Part shown: positions 55,833-63,403 of the stretch, piece by piece
Position numbering within the stretch: position 1 is the stretch's first letter
How the letters are laid out: every line of letters starts with the position of its first letter
From: Martinezella rhizogenes
Lineage (GTDB): Bacteria; Pseudomonadota; Alphaproteobacteria; Rhizobiales; Rhizobiaceae
Length of the DNA stretch: 64,000 bases
Reading direction: 5' to 3'
Assembly (NCBI RefSeq): GCF_000799715.1
Contig: NZ_JUHG01000018.1
Coordinates: 286,269-350,268 of the forward strand
Translations under genes and position numbers: made by a program
The notes under the pieces: generated by a model
Seen by the model: the letters and a program-made list of their open reading frames with translations, nothing else
Told to the model about the DNA's origin: nothing
The model's database searches: none

Positions 55833-56964
55833 ATGCGAGCGGAAATCGAGAAAATTGTCGACGAAACCAAGCAGGCCATAAGCCTGCTGAGGAGGCATCT
55901 TTGACTGGGATCAGGCGGTAAGACGACTGGACTGGTTGAATAATAAATCAGAGGATCCGAACCTCTGGAACGATGCCACCGAAGCACAGAAGCTGATGCG
56001 CGAGCGCCAGCAGCTTGATGACGGCATCAGCGGCGTGCGCGCGCTTGAGCAGCAGCTTGCCGACAATGTCGAGCTGATCGAGCTTGGTGAGGAAGAGGGC
56101 GACGCCGGTGTCGTTCGCGAGGCCGAAGACGCTCTCAAGACGTTGAAGACGGAGGCTGCGCGCCGGCAGGTGGAAGCCATGTTGTCGGGCGAAGCTGATT
56201 CCAACGACACTTACGTCGAAGTCCATTCCGGCGCCGGCGGCACGGAGAGCCAGGACTGGGCGAACATGCTCTTGCGCATGTATACCCGCTGGGCCGAACG
56301 CCAGCGCTTCAAGGTGGAGCTTCTGGAAGTCCATGACGGCGAAGAAGCCGGCATCAAGTCCGCGACGCTTCTGGTCAAGGGCCACAATGCCTATGGCTGG
56401 CTGAAGACCGAATCGGGCGTTCACCGCCTGGTGCGCATTTCGCCCTATGACAGCAATGCACGCCGTCACACCTCCTTCTCGTCGATCTGGATCTATCCGG
56501 TCGTCGATGATTCGATCCAGATCGATATCAATGAAGGTGACTGCCGCATCGATACCTATCGTTCGTCCGGCGCCGGCGGCCAGCACGTCAACACGACCGA
56601 TTCGGCCGTGCGTATCACGCACATCCCGACCGGCATCGTCGTCCAATGCCAGCAGGAGCGCTCGCAGCACAAGAACCGCGCCAAGGCGTGGGACATGCTG
56701 CGCGCTCGTATGTACGAAGCCGAGTTGATGAAGCGGGAAGAGGCGGCCAATGCCGAAGCCGCGTCGAAGACCGACATCGGCTGGGGCCACCAGATCCGCT
56801 CCTACGTCTTGCAGCCCTACCAGCTCGTCAAGGACCTGCGCACGGGTGTCACCAGTACCGCTCCCGACGATGTGCTCGACGGTGATCTCAACGAGTTCAT
56901 GGAAGCAGCGCTCGCGCACCGCATCAGCGGCGCAGCCGATGCCGTCGTCGACGACGTGGACTGA
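55833..56964 (+). CDS. prfB: Peptide chain release factor 2, made by programmed +1 frameshift
   Basis: Ends translation at UGA and UAA. The gene has two frames: 55833-55901 (23 codons, ATG to CTT), then an in-frame TGA at 55902-55904, then 55903-56964 after a +1 shift; the joined product is 376 residues. The slip site is CTTTGAC preceded by AGGAGG at 55890-55895, as in E. coli prfB, so RF2 shortage favours the shift. The product has the GGQ motif in SSGAGGQHVNTTDSAVRI and the recognition region RISPYDSNARRHTSF (SPY where E. coli has SPF). The open frame from 55936 alone would lack about 34 residues, so the usual single-frame call is truncated. Confidence 0.95.
55890..55904 (+). promoter_or_regulatory. 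prfB frameshift signal
   Basis: AGGAGG (55890-55895), CAT, CTT (55899-55901), then TGA-C (55902-55905). The Shine-Dalgarno-like element sits 3 nt from CTT, the spacing used in E. coli (AGGGGG-TAT-CTT-TGA-C). The ribosome slips from CTT to TTT and reads GAC next. Confidence 0.95.
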
Positions 56965-56983
56965 GGTCAGGATCTGTTTGAAT

Positions 56984-57011
56984 AAAAAGCCCCGGAGACG
57001 GGGCTTTTTTT
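56984..57011 (+). terminator. Bidirectional terminator between prfB and nadK
   Basis: AAAAAGCCCC (56984-56993) pairs with GGGGC and seven T (57000-57011) around GGAGAC. A-run and T-run on the two sides let it serve convergent prfB and nadK. Confidence 0.92.
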
Positions 57012-57021
57012 GTGGCAATCC

Positions 57022-57795
57022 TCAATCCGAAAATTGTTCCGCCAGGATCCTGTCCGACCACGACCTGTCCGGATCGGACAGGATGCGTGCCGTCGTATCT
57101 TCGCTCTGCATGATCCGGACGCCGACGACCGATTTGACCTCGGTATTGTCGGCTGCGGCGTTAACCGGGCGCTTTTCCGCTTCGAGCACGGTGATGTCGA
57201 CCGTCACCTTGTTCGGCAAAAGGGCACCGCGCCAGCGGCGGGGACGGAAGGCGCTGACCGGTGTCATGGCGAGCAGCGGCGCTTCCAGCGGCAGGATGGG
57301 ACCATGGGCGGAGAGATTATAGGCGGTGGAGCCCGCCGGCGTCGTCACCATCAGCCCGTCACAGATCAGTTCCGGCAGGCGGACGCGGCCGTCGATCTCG
57401 ACCTTCAGCTTGGCCGTCTGATAGGACTGGCGAAACAGCGACACCTCGTTGATGGCGAGCGCAACGCAACTGCTGCCATCCGCATTGCGCGTGGTCATCT
57501 GCAGCGGATGAAAAGCGTTCTCGACGGCTGCTTCGATGCGCTCCTGCAGGTTTTCCGTGCGATAGTCGTTCATCAGGAAACCGATGGAGCCGCGATTCAT
57601 GCCATAGACGCGCTTGCCGGAGTTCATCGTATTATGCAGTGTCTGCAACATGAAGCCGTCGCCGCCGAGCGCCACGACGATATCGGCATTCGCCTGCGGC
57701 GTCTGGCCGTAAAGGCGAATCAGCTCCTGCCGGGCAGCCTGGGCTTCCGGCGCTGTGGAGGCGAGAAAACAAACAGATTGAAAAGCGCGTGACAT
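57022..57795 (-). CDS. nadK: NAD kinase
   Basis: Phosphorylates NAD to NADP. The 257-residue product has the NAD-kinase motifs IVVALGGDGFMLQTLHNTMN (GGDG) near residues 39-58, YGMNRGSIGFLMNDY, NEVSLFRQSYQTAKLKVEID and CDGLMVTTPAGSTAYNLSAHG (substrate and active site) near 144-165. The N terminus (MSRAFQSVCFLASTAPEA) is the short rhizobial form. The gene is alone and converges on prfB across the shared terminator. Confidence 0.96.
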   Translation of the reverse strand: MSRAFQSVCFLASTAPEAQAARQELIRLYGQTPQANADIVVALGGDGFMLQTLHNTMNSGKRVYGMNRGSIGFLMNDYRTENLQERIEAAVENAFHPLQMTTRNADGSSCVALAINEVSLFRQSYQTAKLKVEIDGRVRLPELICDGLMVTTPAGSTAYNLSAHGPILPLEAPLLAMTPVSAFRPRRWRGALLPNKVTVDITVLEAEKRPVNAAADNTEVKSVVGVRIMQSEDTTARILSDPDRSWSDRILAEQFSD

Positions 57796-57966
57796 GCAAT
57801 GTCCTTTGAACAGTCATACTAGGTAAATGATATTCCCCCTATGCGACAAGACGTTTTGCAAAGACTGGTGAATCCACAAGGGGATGGCCGATCCGCCGGC
57901 TCGAGGCCGAATGGCCGTTTTTCCTCTTTACAGGAAATCAAAATCTGCTACTTGGCATGCCGATGT

Positions 57967-58042
<76 letters not shown>

Positions 58043-58204
58043 CTTTTCCCAATGACTGAACATCTCATGAGTTGGCGGCCAGATCGCCCAGTGCGAGAAG
58101 GTATTTGCGCCAGCATGATTGGACGGCATGATTGGAAATGTCATCCTTTGGGTATTCATGATGATCGCCAACATGCGATTCTCTTTTTCTAGGTGTGAAA
58201 AGAT

Positions 58205-58474
58205 ATGACCGGTAAGCCCAAGAAGCCCAAACTCGAACACTCCGAGCTCTCCGGCGAATTCACCGAGGACGGGATGACCGTGCTCGTGGATATCTTCCGT
58301 CCGGCAGGCACCCAGCAGGACTGGCGGATGGAAGTGATTACGCCCGACGAGGACCTGATCGAATGGGAAGAGCCGTTTGCGACCGATCGTGAGGCGTTTG
58401 ACGAGTTCCTGGCGACGGTTGCCCGCGATGGCATCAAGACGTTTTTTGACGACTCCGATCCGGCGGTTCACTAG
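58205..58474 (+). CDS. Small conserved hypothetical protein
   Basis: An 89-residue acidic protein starting MTGKPKKPKLEHSELSGEFT, with a beta-rich middle (DGMTVLVDIFRPAGTQQDWR) and the stretch LIEWEEPFATDREAFDEFL. No signal peptide and no membrane segment. The layout resembles small rhizobial proteins annotated only as hypothetical. It follows tRNA-Thr by about 160 nt and stands alone. No function can be suggested. Confidence 0.7.
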   Translation: MTGKPKKPKLEHSELSGEFTEDGMTVLVDIFRPAGTQQDWRMEVITPDEDLIEWEEPFATDREAFDEFLATVARDGIKTFFDDSDPAVH

Positions 58475-58592
58475 CCGAGCCTCGTTGGTCTGATAGGGTC
58501 TTCGTAAGGCTAATCCGCTGCGAATGCGGGCGTATTTACAACGCCAGAAATGGGCATAAACTTCTCCTTCGACTGCGGACGAGGGAATGGCC

Positions 58593-58886
58593 ATGCGCAA
58601 GGCATTCAGGCATATCGTCTTGGGAGTATCGCTCGTCGTGAGCGCGGTGATGGCAACTACGCCGGCGCTGGCCGGCCAGGATTGCTACTGCAAGAACAGC
58701 GATGGAAAACAGCATGCGATCGGCGAGGTCGCCTGCATGACCGTGGGTGGCAGGAGCTATCTTGCCCAGTGCGAGATGAACCTCAACGTCACCTCCTGGT
58801 CGAAGCTGCAAGAAGGATGTCCGGTCACTCAGCGATCGCTGTGGCAACAATCGGCTTGGCATCCTCAACCGATTGCGGTTCGTTGA
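58593..58886 (+). CDS. Small exported cysteine-rich hypothetical protein
   Basis: A 97-residue product with a signal peptide (FRHIVLGVSLVVSAVMATTP, cleavage after ALA) and a short mature domain holding five cysteines: DCYCKNSDG, VACMTVGG, AQCEMNLN and EGCP. The Cys spacing suggests a disulphide-bonded periplasmic or secreted protein. GAGGGA sits 6 nt before ATG 58593, so that start is preferred over ATG 58587. The end (RSLWQQSAWHPQPIAVR) looks non-conserved and may be read-through of a shorter ancestral end. Function unknown. Confidence 0.65.
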   Translation: MRKAFRHIVLGVSLVVSAVMATTPALAGQDCYCKNSDGKQHAIGEVACMTVGGRSYLAQCEMNLNVTSWSKLQEGCPVTQRSLWQQSAWHPQPIAVR

Positions 58887-58898
58887 ACGGGCTCCGGT

Positions 58899-59693
58899 TT
58901 AATGGCAGCGGTAGGCGCGCTCCGAAAGCGCGCCCATGCCTGAACGGGTCATAAGCTCATAGAGAATGCGCCGGCCGAAGGGGTTGTGCAGGCGCACGGC
59001 GTCCGATCCCAGAAAATGCGTTTCCGCCCGTTCGAAGGCTCTGAGATGCGGTGCCCGCATGATCGTCGCGCGGTAGAAATCATGAAATTCGCGTCGGCAG
59101 ACATAGGTCTTGTATTTTGTCATGCAGAAGGCCGAAAAGCCTGCATCGTTGTCACGCAGGAAATCGGCGACGCCGACGGTCACTTCCGGCCAGGCGGGGT
59201 TGAAGGTGTCGTCGAAGACGATAACGCCATGATCGGCGACGGTCTCTTTTGCCAGCCGGCTATCGGCCATGATGTTCGACAGTGTGTGTCCGCCATCGAT
59301 GCTGAAGAAGCGAACCTTGCCGACCTTGTCCAATATATCCTTTGGCAGCAGTTCCGCGCTATCGCTGGCGACAAGCAGGTCCTTGTTGACCGGCAGGCCC
59401 AGCCGGTCGCCATGCCTCAGAAACGAGCGATATTGCTCGGACATGCCGTTCGACATTTCGCCGATGTCGAAGAGATCGATGCCGAGCACCTGATCGTCCG
59501 GCGAGGTGATCTTTTTCAGGAGAAAATAGGAGCGGCCGAAATAGACGCCGATTTCAGCGACGCCGCCATCCAATCCGAGCTCCCGCTGGCGCTCCAGGAT
59601 GGAAAGATAAACAAGGGCATCAGGCGGATCGATATATCCTTCAACACTTCGCAACTCGTGGAAGATGAATTTACGGATATTCGATGGGATCAT
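58899..59693 (-). CDS. Class I SAM-dependent methyltransferase
   Basis: A 264-residue predicted methyltransferase. Motif I is GGVAEIGVYFGRSYFLLKKI (about 46-65), the acidic loop is VLGIDLFDIGEM, and the post-I motifs are FFSIDGGHTLSNIMADS and GVIVFDDTFNPAWPEV, as in the Methyltransf_24 group seen in exopolysaccharide and natural-product loci. There is no signal peptide. ATG 59693 is chosen because the conserved part begins just after; the long upstream open frame is rich in Arg and looks accidental. It overlaps nothing and lies 110 nt from the inhibitor gene on the same strand. Substrate unknown. Confidence 0.8.
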   Translation of the reverse strand: MIPSNIRKFIFHELRSVEGYIDPPDALVYLSILERQRELGLDGGVAEIGVYFGRSYFLLKKITSPDDQVLGIDLFDIGEMSNGMSEQYRSFLRHGDRLGLPVNKDLLVASDSAELLPKDILDKVGKVRFFSIDGGHTLSNIMADSRLAKETVADHGVIVFDDTFNPAWPEVTVGVADFLRDNDAGFSAFCMTKYKTYVCRREFHDFYRATIMRAPHLRAFERAETHFLGSDAVRLHNPFGRRILYELMTRSGMGALSERAYRCH

Positions 59694-59803
59694 GCACGCC
59701 GCGCCCGTTTTCCGATATGTCTTATCAGGACAAGTTTTAGTAAAGCCTAATATTACATAGTCGTATTTCCCGAACGTCAACCCACGGACGAGAAAGCTGC
59801 TTC

Positions 59804-60502
59804 CTAGCCGCCTTGCTTGCGCACCAGCAGCATCGGATCTCCTTCTTCTTCGTCGGATGTCTTGAAGCTGCCATCTGGCTGCATGTCGAAGGAGAGCGAG
59901 GAGCCGTCGGTACCCATCAGCACCAGCCCGAAACCTTCCGTGGCCCAAAGGGAGAGCTTGAGATCAGCGATATTGGCCGGGCAGTCGCTGCCCGGTGACA
60001 TTTTCGATGTGCCGTCCTTGTCTGTCTCGCTGGACAACGTGACATCGCAGATGGCTTTGCCGTCCGGCTGCCGGACCTGCCAGGCGCCGCTCAGGCTTGC
60101 CGCGCTCGGGACATGATCGACATCGCCGAGCGCCGGCAGCAGCCACATCGGATCGGCCCCTTCGCTTTCCCAAGGCGAGCCCTCCTCCTCCTGAAGGCGA
60201 ACCAGCACCTTCTGCGTCGCGTCACTGATGGTGAGCGAGCCGTCGTCGGTGAAATTCCAGGTGCTCGCCCTGGCAAGTGCTGGCAGGGCGGTCGCGCAGG
60301 CATCCGCGCCGCTGATAGCATAGCCGCCGGCCGTTTTCCCGGTCTCGAAGGTGAGGCGGCAGCCCTTGGCGCCGCTCTCGGGCGCCAGCAGCCAGGTGCC
60401 TGCCTGCGCCTTCACAAGTTCATCATCGGCAGCGCGCGCCGGTTGGCCGGCGGCGAGGATGACGGCGGCGAAAACCGCCGCGAGACCAAAACTACGGATC
60501 AA
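59804..60502 (-). CDS. AprI/Inh family metalloprotease inhibitor-like exported protein
   Basis: A 232-residue protein from a TTG start with GGGAG 8 nt upstream. The signal peptide is RSFGLAAVFAAVILAAGQPA, cleavage near ARA. The mature part contains two Inh-like beta-barrel repeats: WLLAPESGAKGCRLTFETGK (about 35-125) and GAWQVRQPDGKAICDVTLSS (about 137-232), each with two cysteines (CRLTF and ADACAT; ICDVT and DCPANI). Inh proteins bind secreted or periplasmic metalloproteases and block the active site; Brucella Omp19 is a related lipoprotein. No lipobox is seen here. Two repeats in one chain is uncommon. A TTG at 60517 is a worse choice. Confidence 0.8.
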   Translation of the reverse strand: MIRSFGLAAVFAAVILAAGQPARAADDELVKAQAGTWLLAPESGAKGCRLTFETGKTAGGYAISGADACATALPALARASTWNFTDDGSLTISDATQKVLVRLQEEEGSPWESEGADPMWLLPALGDVDHVPSAASLSGAWQVRQPDGKAICDVTLSSETDKDGTSKMSPGSDCPANIADLKLSLWATEGFGLVLMGTDGSSLSFDMQPDGSFKTSDEEEGDPMLLVRKQGG

Positions 60503-60542
60503 GGCAAATTCTCCCAAAATCTGCTGCGGCGGCGGAGTGCCG

Positions 60543-61451
60543 CTAGGTTCTCAGATAGGACCGTGCCGCATAAAGGGCGATGGCGGCGGCGTTCGAGACG
60601 TTAAGCGACTTGATCGCGCCTGGCATGTCGAGTCGTGCCAGGGCGTTCACGGTTTCCCGTGTCTTCTGGCGTAGTCCTTTGCCCTCCGAACCGAGGACAA
60701 GAGCGACTTTCTCGCCCGAAAACGTGCCTTCGAGCGGCGCCGGTCCTTCCGAATCAAGGCCGATGCTGACGAAGCCGAGGCGATGCAGTTCGCCGAGCGC
60801 ATCGGCGAGATTGGTGATCTGTATATAAGGGATGAGTTCCAGCGCGCCGGAGGCGGATTTCGCCAGTACGCCTGATTCGGTCGGGCTGTGACGCTGCGTG
60901 GTGATGACGGCGGCTGCGTCGAAGGCCACGGCCGAGCGCATGATCGCGCCGACATTGTGGGGATCGGTCACCTGGTCGAGCACCAGCAGCAACGGGCTGT
61001 CTCTCAGCGCTTCGAGGCGGCGAACGGGCAGGGGGCGGGTCTCCAGCATCACGCCCTGGTGGATTGCTTCAGGGCCTAATACCTTGTCGATGTCCTGCGG
61101 CGAGACGATCTCGAACGGAATGCTGAGTGCGTCGACGGGGCCGATCTCGAGCCGTACCAGCGCATTCTGCGTAGCCGACAGCTTGATGTTCTTCCGCTCG
61201 GGATTGGCAAGGGCGGCGCGAACCGTATGGAGGCCATAGAGATAGACCTGATCGGGCGCCAGCGCTGGCGGCTTCCAGTCGTCCGCGCCAGGCCGTTTGC
61301 GTTTCTGTGGCACAGGCGTCGGGATTTCGCCGCGCTCGCGCTTGGCATCGCGATGCGCGCGCCGCAGTGTGGCGTAATGCGTGTCCTTGGCCGAGTTGTC
61401 ATCGACGGGGGTTTCAGGGCCGGAATGGCCAAATGTTTTATCTTTGCTCAT
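60543..61451 (-). CDS. rlmB: 23S rRNA (guanosine-2'-O-)-methyltransferase RlmB
   Basis: SpoU-type (SPOUT) methyltransferase for G2251 of 23S rRNA, 302 residues. An N-terminal basic extension (about 1-65, RRAHRDAKRERGEIPTPVP) precedes the substrate-binding domain (YLYGLHTVRAALANPERKN). The knotted domain has LLVLDQVTDPHNVGAIMRSA, VALVLGSEGKGLRQKTRE and MPGAIKSLNVSNAAAIALY, the three SPOUT motifs. The extension is longer than in E. coli. It lies on the minus strand, divergent from the tRNA-Tyr/tRNA-Gly/tuf side. Confidence 0.95.
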   Translation of the reverse strand: MSKDKTFGHSGPETPVDDNSAKDTHYATLRRAHRDAKRERGEIPTPVPQKRKRPGADDWKPPALAPDQVYLYGLHTVRAALANPERKNIKLSATQNALVRLEIGPVDALSIPFEIVSPQDIDKVLGPEAIHQGVMLETRPLPVRRLEALRDSPLLLVLDQVTDPHNVGAIMRSAVAFDAAAVITTQRHSPTESGVLAKSASGALELIPYIQITNLADALGELHRLGFVSIGLDSEGPAPLEGTFSGEKVALVLGSEGKGLRQKTRETVNALARLDMPGAIKSLNVSNAAAIALYAARSYLRT

Positions 61452-61552
61452 GCGGCTTTATAGCGACAGCGCCTCGGAGCGCATAGTCCTCTTTCGTCCA
61501 GGCGTTTTCCTCAAGACTGAAATTTTTTCGTCATTTTTGGCAATTCCTTGTG

Positions 61553-61581
61553 TTGACAGACGGAAACGGGCCGGTCATATA
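61553..61581 (+). promoter_or_regulatory. Promoter of the tRNA-Tyr/tRNA-Gly pair
   Basis: TTGACA (61553-61558), 17 nt, then CATATA (61576-61581), one of the best promoter matches in the window, about 65 nt before tRNA-Tyr. Confidence 0.75.
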
Positions 61582-61647
61582 CGCGGCGCAGATCGAAGCG
61601 GTGACGCTGGTCTAGCAAGCTTGGTCGCAAGATCCAGTCGGAATACT

Positions 61648-61732
61648 GGAGGGATGCCCGAGTGGTTAAAGGGGACGGACTGTAAATCCGTTGGCTCAGC
61701 CTACGTTGGTTCAAATCCAACTCCCTCCACCA
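61648..61732 (+). tRNA. tRNA-Tyr (GTA)
   Basis: 85 nt including genomic CCA, class II with a long variable arm. The acceptor stem pairs GGAGGGA with TCCCTCC, the anticodon loop is CTGTAAA (anticodon GTA), and the T loop is GTTCAAATC. tRNA-Gly follows 24 nt later in the same transcript. Confidence 0.97.
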
Positions 61733-61756
61733 TTCCGGACCGGATCTTGACCACCC

Positions 61757-61830
61757 GCGGGTATAGCTCAATGGTAGAGCAGCAGCCTTCCAAGCTGAAT
61801 ACGCGGGTTCGATTCCCGCTACCCGCTCCA
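61757..61830 (+). tRNA. tRNA-Gly (TCC)
   Basis: 74 nt including genomic CCA. The acceptor stem pairs GCGGGTA with TACCCGC, the D arm is GCTCAATGGTAGAGC, the anticodon loop is CTTCCAA (anticodon TCC), and the T loop is GTTCGATTC. The tRNA-Tyr/tRNA-Gly pair just before tuf is a common bacterial arrangement. Confidence 0.97.
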
Positions 61831-62026
61831 TATTCTCAATCGTTATATGATTCTTCCAATAGGTCTTCTCATCGTCCTCACCGACGACGAAAGGGCCGAT
61901 ATCTGGGCGCCCTCCACGACGGGGTAGCTGTTCAGATCGCGCTACTGCTGCGCCGATCTTGCCCGATCCCACCGATTCGGCGAGACCGGGCAAAATAGAG
62001 CTAGAGGTCGGAGGTGTTTGCTAAGA

Positions 62027-62248
62027 TCAAGCAGGAGTGGCTATTTTGCCCATGGCAATGTTGAGCTTCTGCTTTACCTGTTCGACGCTGTCAGCGACGT
62101 ACAGGAGAAATGGCACACCGTTCGAATTAGGCACTGTTGTAGCGATGATGGTGTATTTCGGTGCTGTGGCGACATACACCACATTAGAGGGGTTCACGTA
62201 GATCGTGCCGATACTTGCATCCGCACTTGTCAGCTGAGCTAATGCCAT
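62027..62248 (-). CDS. Small hypothetical protein
   Basis: A 73-residue product starting MALAQLTSADASIGTIYVNP, then VVYVATAPKYTIIATTVPNS and PFLLYVADSVEQVKQKL. GGAG lies 7 nt before the ATG, so the start is well supported. It looks like a small beta-rich domain with a C-terminal helix. I do not recognise a family; its Thr/Val/Tyr pattern reminds me of phage-type small proteins but this is weak. It lies opposite to tuf in a stretch with fewer GC bases than the rest. The long upstream extension of its frame is not coding. Confidence 0.5.
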   Translation of the reverse strand: MALAQLTSADASIGTIYVNPSNVVYVATAPKYTIIATTVPNSNGVPFLLYVADSVEQVKQKLNIAMGKIATPA

Positions 62249-62566
62249 CTCAAATCTCCAAATGAACGACGCGCTATCAATGCATGTTGTATTAGCAAAG
62301 TCGATAGTAGAATGTTGCGATGCACTCTTCGATACGACATCCGCGTTATTCAAGGCTGATAGCTCGCGGCCGGCACCAAAATCACATCCACTGATTGATC
62401 GCGCCGATCTCATTCGGGTGAAACCGATGCCGCGCCCGGTTATGCCTGTCTGGACGCATCCCGCGCGCTCCATAGGATATTCAGCTATGCATCTTTGGCG
62501 TGAGGGGTTGCTTATATTTGAATGAGCGATAGATATTTGTACGCCAACCGAAACGGGGGAATGCAC

Positions 62567-62986
62567 ATGGGTATCTTCGACAAGATCAAGAGCGCAATCT
62601 GGGGAGAGGCGAAGGCTGCCGAAGCTCCCCCGACCGCGACACCAACCACCGCTGGTACTGCGCCGACATCGGCTCCTTCATCTACGCCGCCTGCCACAAG
62701 CGCGCCGGCTTCGACGACAGCGGCTTCCCCTGTGGATATCGCTTCCATCCTCGACGCGGCCGTGAAAAAGAGCGGCCAGAAACTCGATTGGAAACATTCG
62801 ATCGTGGATCTGATGAAGGCGCTCGGGATGGATGCGAGCCTTACGGAACGTAAGGAGCTTGCGCAGGAGCTGGGCTATGCCGGCGACGCGGGCGATTCCG
62901 CCAAGATGAACATCTTCCTGCACAAGGCGCTTCTGAAGAAGCTTTCGGACAATGGCGGCAAGGTGCCGGCCGATCTGCTCGATTGA
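62567..62986 (+). CDS. DUF3597 domain-containing protein
   Basis: A 139-residue protein: MGIFDKIKSAIWGEAKAAEA at the start, then a Thr/Pro/Ala/Ser-rich linker (about 20-55), then the DUF3597 domain (SILDAAVKKSGQKLDWKHSI, VDLMKALGMDASLTERKELA, NIFLHKALLKKLSDNGGKVP). The domain is helical and resembles LysM-associated small domains; function unknown. GGGGGA at 62554-62559 fits ATG 62567 better than ATG 62561. It is followed by a hairpin and two terminators before tuf. Confidence 0.88.
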   Translation: MGIFDKIKSAIWGEAKAAEAPPTATPTTAGTAPTSAPSSTPPATSAPASTTAASPVDIASILDAAVKKSGQKLDWKHSIVDLMKALGMDASLTERKELAQELGYAGDAGDSAKMNIFLHKALLKKLSDNGGKVPADLLD

Positions 62987-63000
62987 TCGCAGCAGGCTCG

Positions 63001-63099
63001 TGGCGCCCTGAAGTGAAGGGCGCCATAAGTCGATGTGAGATAGGCGATCGCGTGATCGCGGTTTTTGGCGCCCTTTCCCTGACCGGAGAGGGCGTTTTT
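63001..63099 (+). terminator. Hairpin and two tandem terminators after DUF3597
   Basis: TGGCGCCCT/AGGGCGCCA (63001-63009 with 63017-63025) lacks a T-run. GCGATC/GATCGC (63044-63049 with 63054-63059) ends in GGTTTTT. CGCCCT/AGGGCG (63069-63074 with 63089-63094) ends in five T (63095-63099). The last two are good terminators and isolate tuf from the genes before it. Confidence 0.8.
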
Positions 63100-63403
63100 C
63101 GTTGACGTGGCGTCTTCGGCTCGACCAATGCGGGTGCGATCTTGCTCCCGGCATCTGGAACTATTTCCTTGACATACCTATCTAAGCCGCTGAACCGGCA
63201 AATGCTTTTATGTCTTTCCGGATCGGCTGGCGAAACCTTCGCGGCGAATCATTGCCAGGGGCGGCTCACCGCCCACTATCGGCCATACCTAGCCGAGAAC
63301 AGGGCCTGCAATTAAGTCTTGCGCAAATGCGACGAAAGCCTTAAACGGCGGCACTAAACCGGTTCGCCGGGGTCACTCATTTACGTTCACAGGAAGCATT
63401 CAA
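63100..63403 (+). promoter_or_regulatory. tuf leader region
   Basis: 304 nt without a gene. It contains a TTGACA near 63171-63176 without a good -10 partner and a hairpin GGGCGG-CTCA-CCGCCC (63259-63274). The ribosome site AGGA lies just before the tuf ATG. No known riboswitch is recognisable. Confidence 0.45.

Noticed and set aside
61511..61993. Minus-strand open frame crossing tRNA-Tyr and tRNA-Gly
   Set aside because: It is antisense to the two tRNAs; the piece reading GIEPAYSAWKAAALPLSY is the known spurious translation of antisense tRNA-Gly.
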